The notes under the pieces were generated by a model. That model had not been told where the DNA came from and did not search any database. It saw nothing but the letters and a program-made list of their open reading frames with translations. Positions 1 through 5,110 of a stretch of DNA of 5,110 nucleotides are shown here, piece by piece (the first letter of the stretch is position 1; each line of letters starts with the position of its first letter). The stretch spans positions 1-5,110 of the forward strand of contig DTPJ01000699.1 in assembly GCA_011334435.1 (NCBI GenBank). The letters are read 5' to 3'. Made by a program: the position numbers and the translations under genes. This DNA comes from Candidatus Poribacteria bacterium (GTDB taxonomy: Bacteria; Poribacteria; DTPJ01).

Positions 1-2481
1 AGTATCTTCATCTATAATTATATTTTGGTCATCAGCTATCGGCTTGTCATTTATCGGATTGATTTTTATAGAAACTATTTCAAGTTTACTATCCGCTGTT
101 CCATCGTTTGCGATAAATGTGAAGGTATCGTCGCCATTGAAATTCTCATTTGGAACGTATGCTAAATCTGGCGGTTCACCTTGCAATATTCCATTTTTTG
201 GTTGATCTATGATCTTAAATGTGAGCTTATCTCCGTCAATGTCGCTTCCTGTGAGCGTGATCTTTATCGGCGTATCTTCGTCGGTTGTAATAGATTGTGA
301 GTCTGCAATTGGTGGATCATTAACTGGTTTTACTGTTATAGTCACTTTTGCTGGTTCGCCCTCTATTTTCTCATCGCTCGCTGTGAATGTGAAGCTATCC
401 TCGCCGTTGAAGTTCGGATTTGGTGTATAGGTAATTTCTGGCGGTTTTCCGCTAATGACACCGAATTTGGGATTTTCAACGATCCTATAATTTGTCACTC
501 TCGGGCTGTCAATATCCGTTCCAGTAAGGGTTATTTTAATCGGCGTATCTTCATCTGTGGTCACCGATTGCGGGTTCAAAACTGGCGGATCGTTTACAGA
601 GGATATTATAATGCTCACCGTTCCAACATTACTATCAGTTTCTCCATCATTTGCGATAAACTCAAAGCTATCGTTTCCATTGAAGTCCTTTTTAGGTATA
701 TATGTCAATATCGGTGGTTCGCCCTCTAAGGTTCCGTTGGATGGTTTTTTTGTAATCCTATATGTGAGTTTATCTCCATCGGGATCAATACCCGATAACT
801 CTATTGTGGTTGGGGTATCCTCGTTAGTGGAAAATGATAACAAACTCAAAAATGGAGGCTCATTAACCTTTTTTATTTTTATGCTGACCTTTGCTGGCTC
901 ACTGTCCAAATTTCCGTCATTTGCTACATAAGTGAAACTATCCTCTCCAAAAAATCCTGATTTTGGATTATACATTAGCGTAGGAGGTTCTCCGCTCAGA
1001 AGACCGTTCAAGGGTTTTTCTATAATTCTAAAAGTGATCTTATCACCTTCTATATCGCTTCCAGTTAAAGTTATCATAACGGACTGATCTTCCATCGTTT
1101 CTGCTGATTTTTGGTCTGCTGTTGGTGGGTCGTTAACTGGGTCAATTATTATATCAACTGTCACAGATGGACTATCTAATTCACCATCGTTTGACACATA
1201 TTTAAAGGCATCATTGCCATAGAAATCAGCATTAGGCTTATAGATCAATCTTGGAGGAGTTCCTTCAATTGTGCCTTTTATCGGCTCGCTGACAATTCTA
1301 AACGTTAACGGATCATTTTCTATATCGCTTCCTTTTAACGTAATTTCTATTGGTATATCCTCTTTGGTTCTAATTGTTTGAGGCTCTGCTGTCGGTGGAT
1401 CATTAACAGGTTCAACGGTAATGCTAACGACAGCTGAATCGCTTTTATCATTATTATCGGATGCAGAATAGGTAAAGCTATCTTCTCCATAAAAATTAGG
1501 ATCAGGTTTATAGGACCATATCGGCGGTGAGCCAAAAACATTGCCATGCAAAGGTTTAGTGTAAGTGAATGTGAGAACATCGTTATCTATATCTTTGCCC
1601 TTAAACGTAAATGAGACAGAAGTATCCTCTTTTGTTGTTATAGAGAATGACTCCACCGTAGGTTTATCATTAACAGGATTGATCGTAATATCTATCTTTG
1701 CTGGCTGGCTATCCAATGAACCGTCATTAACTTTGAATGTGAAGCTATCAGTCCCATTATAATCTGGATTTGGAGTATAAACAAGATTTGGCGGAGTGCC
1801 TGTTAGTTTTCCGTTTATCGGATTACTGACTATAACATAATTTATTGTATTCCCCTCAGGGTCGCTTCCTTTCAGTGTGATTTGAACGAAAGAATCTTCA
1901 TCTACTTTGATAGAATCTGAATTGGCAATCGGCGGATCGTTAATGGTAGAAATTGTTATATTGACAGTTGCCAATTCGCTATTAGCAACTCCATCACTCA
2001 CAAAGAAAGTAAAGCTATCTGTTCCGCTAAAATCTACTTTGGGAGTATAGATGACATTTGGCAGGTCTCCGCTTAATGTGCCATTTTGAGGACCTTCAGA
2101 GACATAAAATGTCAGTTTATCGCCATCAGGGTCATCTCCGGTCAGTGTTATTGAAACAGGGACGTCTTCTTCTGTCTTAATTTCCTGCGAGTTGGCAGTT
2201 GGAATATCGTTGATTGCACCTATATTGATCTGAACAGCTGCTGGTGGGCTTTCAACAAGATTGTCACGAACTGTGAATACAAAGCTATCTGTGCCGAAAT
2301 AATCTTTGTTAGGCGTATATGTTAAATCAGGGGCAGTTCCAGTGAGTGTGCCGTGATTAGGCTGAACGACAATTCTATAAGTCAAAGGATCGCCGTCAGG
2401 GTCTCTACCGCTTAATACTATCTGTGTAGGCGTGTCTTCAAAAGTCGTTATTATCTTTGAGTTCGCTGTCGGTTGAGTATT
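1..2481 (-). repeat. Tandem cadherin-like / bacterial Ig-like repeats (nine full, tenth partial)
   Basis: Repeats start at the N of the N-D-P-P (or N-T-Q-P) linker: 2481, 2211, 1941, 1671, 1404, 1134, 864, 594, 321 and 51. Lengths are 90, 90, 90, 89, 90, 90, 90, 91 and 90 residues, with 17 residues of the tenth. The consensus by eye is NDPPTA, about ten residues, E-D-T-P, I-T-L-T-G-S-D-x-D-G-D-x-L-T-Y-R-I, P-x-N-G-T-L-x-G-x-P-P-x-L-x-Y-x-P, F-x-G-x-D-S-F-T-F, N-D-G, D-S-x-P-A, V-x-I-x-V-x-P-V. This matches the family known as Big_9 or tandem-95 repeats, found in large bacterial surface proteins. The acidic E-D, D-x-D-G-D and N-D-P-P positions resemble cadherin calcium sites at domain junctions, so a calcium-stiffened rod is likely; calcium binding itself is inferred. 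Confidence 0.92.
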
Positions 2482-4266
2482 TCCTACCGATCGGCGAAAA
2501 TATCTGATACATTGATTGCCTGCATCTGCAACATAGACATCGCCTTGATCATCTAATACGATGCCATAAGGATAACGGAGACGGTCAGATGGCATACCTT
2601 CCGATCCCCATTTTGTTAGGAATTTTCCAGTAGGATCAAATTTCTGAATGCGATGATTTCCATAATCGGAGACATAGACGTTTCCAGCATTATCTACCGC
2701 GATAGACCACGGAGTAAAGAATTGTCCGTCATTTGAGCCGAATGACCCCCATTTTGAAATAAAATCGCCATTTGAACTGAATTTTTGAATACGATGGTTA
2801 TTAGTATCTGCCACATATACATTTCCGAAAAGGTCAACAGCAACACCCCTAGGAGAGTCAAATTGCCCATTTCCTCCGCCCAATGTTCCCCATTGTAATA
2901 AGTAATTGCCATCAGAATCAAATTTTTGAATTCTGTTATTAAACCAGTCAGCGACATATACATTGCCAGAAAGATCAACTGCGATGCCAAAAGGAGACAT
3001 AAATTGCCCATCACCTGTGCCTGAGCTTCCCCATTTCCTTAAAAGAACGCCGTAAGGATCAAATTTCTGAACTCGGCAATTGCCAAGGTCTGTAACATAT
3101 ACATTTCCGCTTTTGTCAACAGCAACGCCTGATGGAAATACGAATTGCCCATCACCTGTGCCTTTGCTTCCCCAGCGCGATAAAAAATTTCCGTTAGCAT
3201 CAAGCCTTTGTATGCGATTGTTACCTGTATCTGCGACATAGATAATGCCAGATGAATTTCTTGCTAACCCTTTTGGAGAGAGAAATTGCCCATTTGCGGA
3301 CCCGCCAATGCCCCATCTTGACATAAATGTGCCATTTGAGGTCAATATCTGGATTCTGTTATTTCCCCAATCCGCAACGCATATCTCACCTGACGGTCCT
3401 ATTTCAATATTGCGAGGTGCAGAAAATTGCCCATCACCAGTGCCAAAAGTTCCCCATCTGGCTACAAAATTGCCTTCCTTATCAAATTTTTGAATGCTAT
3501 CATTACGGTAGCTATCGGGCAGAGATGAATTTCCATCAGCAACGAATACATTGCCATTTGCATCAACCCCAACTCCGCGAGGCCACACAAACTCGCCATC
3601 TTTAAATCCCTGCTTGCCCAACTTCATAAGAAAATTGCCATTTGAGTCAAATTTTTGGACGCGCCAATTATATGGGTCAGCGACATAAACGTTTCCAGAT
3701 GAATCAACCCCAATTGATTCAGGAAATTGCATTTGACCATCGCCACTACCTTGTGATCCCCATTTTGTTATAAAATTGCCGTTTGGTGAAAATTTCTGAA
3801 TGCGATGATTTTCTGTATCTGCGACATATATATATCCTTCTTTATCAACTGCTATACCGCCGGGCTTAACAAATTCACCGTTGCCAGTGCCTCTTTTGCC
3901 CCATTTAGCGAGAAAAGACCCATTAGAACTAAACTTTTGAATACGATGATTATCTGTATCCGCAACATAAACGTTTCCTAAACTATCAACAGCTATGCCT
4001 CTTGGTCTATTTAGCTTTCCATCGCCAGCACCCCATGATCCCCATGAATCTAATAGATCGCCAAACATGCTAAATTTTTGGATACGGTCATTGTTTGTAT
4101 CTGCTACATAGACAATCCTTGTAGAACTGACCGCCAAATCATAAGGGCTATCTAATCCAGGTCCCTCTGGGAAAGATCGGAATAAAACATATCTATCCTG
4201 AGCAAATAAAGCTAATGGATAAATAAAAAATAATATAATTGCTAAAGATACAAGTTTTATTTTCAT
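1..4266 (-). CDS. Giant secreted NHL-propeller / tandem cadherin-like repeat protein, C-terminus beyond window
   Basis: A single frame reads from ATG at 4266 to base 1 without a stop, giving 1422 codons; the protein continues outside the window. The order is signal peptide (1-22), a short linker strand (23-40), twelve NHL units (41-592) and nine full plus one partial cadherin-like / bacterial Ig-like repeats (596-1422). NHL units carry the pattern P-G-I-A-V-D, G-N-V-Y-V-A-D, N-H-R-I-Q-K-F, and end in W-G-x-x-G-x-G-D-G-Q-F. The Ig-like units carry N-D-P-P, E-D-T-P, D-G-D-x-L-T and F-x-G-x-D-S-F. NHL propellers usually bind proteins, glycans or nucleic acid; cadherin-like arrays usually form calcium-stiffened rods. 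A role as an extracellular adhesin or matrix protein is inferred. The start is supported by AGGAG five bases upstream and by the signal peptide that follows at once. Catalytic residues were not recognised. Anchoring (LPXTG-like, type IX sorting or other) cannot be judged without the C-terminus. Confidence 0.93.
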   Translation of the reverse strand, partial: MKIKLVSLAIILFFIYPLALFAQDRYVLFRSFPEGPGLDSPYDLAVSSTRIVYVADTNNDRIQKFSMFGDLLDSWGSWGAGDGKLNRPRGIAVDSLGNVYVADTDNHRIQKFSSNGSFLAKWGKRGTGNGEFVKPGGIAVDKEGYIYVADTENHRIQKFSPNGNFITKWGSQGSGDGQMQFPESIGVDSSGNVYVADPYNWRVQKFDSNGNFLMKLGKQGFKDGEFVWPRGVGVDANGNVFVADGNSSLPDSYRNDSIQKFDKEGNFVARWGTFGTGDGQFSAPRNIEIGPSGEICVADWGNNRIQILTSNGTFMSRWGIGGSANGQFLSPKGLARNSSGIIYVADTGNNRIQRLDANGNFLSRWGSKGTGDGQFVFPSGVAVDKSGNVYVTDLGNCRVQKFDPYGVLLRKWGSSGTGDGQFMSPFGIAVDLSGNVYVADWFNNRIQKFDSDGNYLLQWGTLGGGNGQFDSPRGVAVDLFGNVYVADTNNHRIQKFSSNGDFISKWGSFGSNDGQFFTPWSIAVDNAGNVYVSDYGNHRIQKFDPTGKFLTKWGSEGMPSDRLRYPYGIVLDDQGDVYVADAGNQCIRYFRRSVGNTQPTANSKIITTFEDTPTQIVLSGRDPDGDPLTYRIVVQPNHGTLTGTAPDLTYTPNKDYFGTDSFVFTVRDNLVESPPAAVQINIGAINDIPTANSQEIKTEEDVPVSITLTGDDPDGDKLTFYVSEGPQNGTLSGDLPNVIYTPKVDFSGTDSFTFFVSDGVANSELATVNITISTINDPPIANSDSIKVDEDSFVQITLKGSDPEGNTINYVIVSNPINGKLTGTPPNLVYTPNPDYNGTDSFTFKVNDGSLDSQPAKIDITINPVNDKPTVESFSITTKEDTSVSFTFKGKDIDNDVLTFTYTKPLHGNVFGSPPIWSYKPDPNFYGEDSFTYSASDNNDKSDSAVVSITVEPVNDPPTAEPQTIRTKEDIPIEITLKGSDIENDPLTFRIVSEPIKGTIEGTPPRLIYKPNADFYGNDAFKYVSNDGELDSPSVTVDIIIDPVNDPPTADQKSAETMEDQSVMITLTGSDIEGDKITFRIIEKPLNGLLSGEPPTLMYNPKSGFFGEDSFTYVANDGNLDSEPAKVSIKIKKVNEPPFLSLLSFSTNEDTPTTIELSGIDPDGDKLTYRITKKPSNGTLEGEPPILTYIPKKDFNGNDSFEFIANDGETDSNVGTVSIIISSVNDPPVLNPQSVTTDEDTPIKITLTGTDIDSPRVTNYRIVENPKFGVISGKPPEITYTPNPNFNGEDSFTFTASDEKIEGEPAKVTITVKPVNDPPIADSQSITTDEDTPIKITLTGSDIDGDKLTFKIIDQPKNGILQGEPPDLAYVPNENFNGDDTFTFIANDGTADSKLEIVSIKINPINDKPIADDQNIIIDEDT
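2491..4146 (-). repeat. Twelve tandem NHL beta-propeller units
   Basis: Units begin at residues P41, P88, P135, P182, P229, P284, P331, P378, P425, P472, P519 and P566. The period is 47 residues (141 bp), except unit 5, which has 55. A typical unit is unit 2: PRGIAVDSLGNVYVADTDNH, then RIQKF, a turn of S/D-x-N-G, and W-G-x-x-G-x-G. Unit 12 stops after its third strand (C-I-R-Y-F, 586-590), while residues 27-40 before unit 1 look like the missing outer strand plus turn. NHL propellers usually have six blades, so twelve units suit two propellers in tandem, although one large ring cannot be excluded. Three cysteines (296, 397, 586) lie in different units, with no obvious disulphide pairing. Confidence 0.92.
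3508..3531 (-). other. Eight-residue insertion in NHL unit 5
   Basis: Unit 5 reads VAD, then GNSSLPDSYRND, then SIQKF, where the other units have VAD-T-x-N-H-R-I-Q-K-F. The extra residues are about 246-253. The usual arginine before I-Q-K-F is replaced by serine. The insertion lies in the loop between the second and third strands, so it should protrude from one face of the propeller. Confidence 0.75.
4201..4266 (-). other. Signal peptide of the giant repeat protein
   Basis: Residues 1-22 begin MKIKLVSLAIILFF and end PLALFA before QDR. There are two lysines in the n-region, a hydrophobic core of about 15 residues, a helix-breaking proline at 17, and alanine at the -1 position. The predicted cleavage is after A22. 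No cysteine follows, so a lipoprotein is unlikely. This implies Sec export with cleavage by signal peptidase I; the exact site is a prediction by eye. Confidence 0.85.
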
Positions 4267-4271
4267 TTCAA

Positions 4272-4276
4272 CTCCT
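4272..4276 (-). promoter_or_regulatory. Shine-Dalgarno site of the giant repeat gene
   Basis: The minus strand reads AGGAG, then TTGAA, then ATG at 4266. The five-base spacing is good, and this fixes the start directly before the signal peptide. Confidence 0.85.
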
Positions 4277-4330
4277 AATCAAAGGTATAAAATTTAACAG
4301 GTGATCATTAATCGCAAAAATTATGTCAAT

Positions 4331-4359
4331 ATCTTACATTAAACAAAATTCAAAGTCAA
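4331..4359 (-). promoter_or_regulatory. Candidate sigma70-type promoter for the giant repeat gene
   Basis: On the minus strand TTGACT (4359-4354) and TAAGAT (4336-4331) are separated by exactly 17 bases. The first matches the -35 consensus at five of six positions and the second matches TATAAT at four of six. Transcription would begin near 4324, leaving an untranslated leader of about 58 bases before the ATG. Its position between the gene start and the inverted repeat fits its own promoter. Chance matches are common in A+T-rich DNA, so this is moderate evidence. Confidence 0.5.
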
Positions 4360-4481
4360 GACGTTTTAAGACATTATAAACTGATGATTAGGCATAAATT
4401 TGGATATTTCAAAAATTCCGCTTTTACTATCCTTCTTCAAAGGGAAAAAATTAATGCCTTTTTCCAGTTGAAACACATCAT

Positions 4482-4606
4482 TAATAATGTCATTCTAATA
4501 ATAATGTCATTCCTAGCGAAGTGAGGAATCTCCTTTCTGCAATAATTGTGAGATTTTTCGCTTCGCTCAAAATGACATATTAAGAAGTATTATAAAATGA
4601 CATATT
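4482..4606. repeat. Direct duplications of the inverted-repeat ends
   Basis: The left end is duplicated: the 14-base TAATAATGTCATTC occurs at 4482-4495 and 4499-4512. The right end is duplicated separately: the 13-base AAAATGACATATT occurs at 4569-4581 and 4594-4606. The outer copies are also inverted relative to each other (AATGTCATT against AATGACATATT). The inner hairpin is therefore bracketed by a second set of terminal sequences. This suggests one element inserted within another, or end duplication. Confidence 0.7.
4505..4577. repeat. Imperfect inverted repeat, 28-bp arms, small dispersed-element type
   Basis: The left arm (4505-4532) begins TGTCATT, contains GCGAAG and ends AATCTC. The right arm (4550-4577) is its reverse complement at 22 of 28 positions, with a 17-base loop. 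Some mismatches become G-U pairs in RNA, so either strand could fold into a long hairpin. From memory, the pattern of TGTCATTC, GCGAAG and GAATCTC resembles a small repeat dispersed between genes in many bacterial genomes. It has no coding content and no clear run of T after the stem, so it is not a typical intrinsic terminator, though it could slow transcription or protect the 3' end of the upstream gene's mRNA. Confidence 0.8.
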
Positions 4607-4646
4607 GAAAATAGTATAATAAGCTGTCCGAACTCATGTTTGAACC

Positions 4647-5110
4647 TTAATAGTTTTTATTGACAACATAAACCGCATAGACACTTGCATCTTCTAATCT
4701 TAAACCGTCCCAATTCACACGGACTCTTATCGGATCAGTTGTTGGATATATAAAATCTCTTTGTCGCCACTTTATAGGTAATCGGTGTCCTGAATTATCT
4801 TTCAATTGAACAAATTCAGATGCGGTATAACCCTCTAACCTTTCAAATTTTTCATTTAGCAATTCAACCGTGATCTGGCTATGCTCAGATAATCCGCTTG
4901 CATTAACAAAAATATCTGCCCCATATTGACCGATTTTTATTGGTGCAGATATAAAATGTGGTTTGACAGAATCTATCCAAGTTTGCCCTTCAATCGGATT
5001 ACGAGACGGCGAAAAATAACCTAAACGATCACGACTCCAATATGCCGCTCTAATAGAGTTATCGCCACCTCTGCCCCAAATACTATAATAGGTAATAGTC
5101 TTATCCCCTA
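4647..5110 (-). CDS. C-terminal part of a probable secreted sialidase-like / glycosyl-hydrolase-like protein (5' end beyond window)
   Basis: The frame is open from the window edge (first whole codon 5108-5106) to TAA at 4649-4647, giving 153 residues. It opens with GDKTITYYSIWGRGG, then AAYWSRDRLGYFSP, then F-I-S-A-P-I-K-I. It continues A-D-I-F-V-N-A-S-G, I-T-V-E-L-L-N, R-L-P-I-K-W, P-I-R-V-R-V-N-W, and V-Y-A-V-Y-V near the end. This order (Y-S-x-W, a G-Y-F-S strand, a V-N-A-S-G strand, an L-P-I-x-W strand, a V-R-x-x-W/F strand and a final V-Y-A strand) is familiar from the C-terminal beta-sandwich of secreted sialidase-like and glycosyl-hydrolase-like proteins in planctomycetes and related environmental bacteria. 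The catalytic part lies outside, so enzyme class and substrate cannot be given. A TTG at 4862 is internal, since the frame extends well upstream with conserved-looking sequence. Confidence 0.75.
   Translation of the reverse strand, partial: GDKTITYYSIWGRGGDNSIRAAYWSRDRLGYFSPSRNPIEGQTWIDSVKPHFISAPIKIGQYGADIFVNASGLSEHSQITVELLNEKFERLEGYTASEFVQLKDNSGHRLPIKWRQRDFIYPTTDPIRVRVNWDGLRLEDASVYAVYVVNKNY

Larger units (their letters stand above)
4267..4646. other. 380-bp intergenic region
   Basis: No convincing coding frame is present. From high to low coordinates it contains about 40 bases after the upstream stop, then the inverted-repeat cluster (4482-4606), about 120 bases of featureless A+T-rich sequence (4360-4481), the candidate promoter (4331-4359), and a leader ending in the ribosome-binding site. 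No tRNA or riboswitch-like fold was recognised. Confidence 0.75.

Noticed and set aside
557..931. Plus-strand open frame of 124 codons, and a similar one at 209-430
   Set aside because: Both lie antisense to the Ig-like repeats and recur with the repeat period. They have no ribosome-binding site, and their low-complexity serine/leucine-rich translation is a by-product of the coding strand.
2694..3014. Minus-strand open frame of 106 codons, with others at 3039-3239 and 1347-1580
   Set aside because: They are in a different frame inside the giant repeat gene. Their periodic translations mirror the repeats, and the main frame is uninterrupted and matches known domain patterns.
3245..3605. Overlapping plus-strand frames over the NHL units
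   Set aside because: They are antisense to NHL units 4-7, have no start signal and match no recognisable family.
1..4146. Regular DNA periodicity (270 bp and 141 bp) that could suggest a CRISPR or satellite array
   Set aside because: The periods are multiples of three, the frame stays open throughout, and the conserved residues are those of protein domains. There is no repeat-spacer structure.
4324..4329. Perfect TTGACA on the minus strand as an alternative -35 box
   Set aside because: No acceptable -10 hexamer lies 16-18 bases downstream. The TTGACT/TAAGAT pair is better placed.
4505..4577. Inverted repeat as a rho-independent terminator of the upstream gene
   Set aside because: The stem is long and interrupted, it starts about 70 bases after the stop, and it is not followed by a clear T-run. 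It fits a dispersed repeat better.
4647..4862. Short 71-codon gene starting from TTG at 4862
   Set aside because: The same frame stays open to the window edge with protein-like sequence that fits the same domain, so the TTG is an internal leucine.

Overview
The window is A+T-rich bacterial DNA and every gene in it is on the minus strand. It holds most of one very large secreted repeat protein and the last 153 codons of an upstream gene. A 380-bp non-coding gap separates them. The gene start with an AGGAG ribosome-binding site, the sec-type signal peptide and the sigma70-like promoter point to a bacterium. The pairing of NHL-repeat / cadherin-like surface giants with hydrolase-like secreted proteins resembles environmental candidate phyla or planctomycete-like lineages. 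That placement is a guess, because no phylogenetic marker is present.

Layout in transcription order, from high to low coordinates. (1) 5110-4647 is the C-terminus of a protein whose end resembles the beta-sandwich tail of sialidase-like / glycosyl-hydrolase-like secreted proteins. (2) 4646-4267 is non-coding. It contains a 28-bp-armed imperfect inverted repeat whose ends are duplicated outwards (4482-4606), then a promoter-like pair of hexamers (4331-4359) and a Shine-Dalgarno site (4272-4276). (3) 4266-1 is an uninterrupted reading frame of 1422 codons that runs off the window. It encodes a signal peptide (residues 1-22), twelve NHL beta-propeller units of about 47 residues (41-592), then nine complete cadherin-like / bacterial Ig-like repeats of 89-91 residues (596-1405) and the start of a tenth.

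The large protein is best read as an exported, surface-attached or released fibre. A propeller head would be carried on a rod of calcium-dependent Ig-like domains. The missing C-terminus would show how it is anchored or sorted. The fragment upstream is probably also extracellular. Whether the two genes work together is unknown: they share a strand, but the gap and the separate promoter suggest independent transcription. No RNA gene, CRISPR array, transposase or defence gene was seen.
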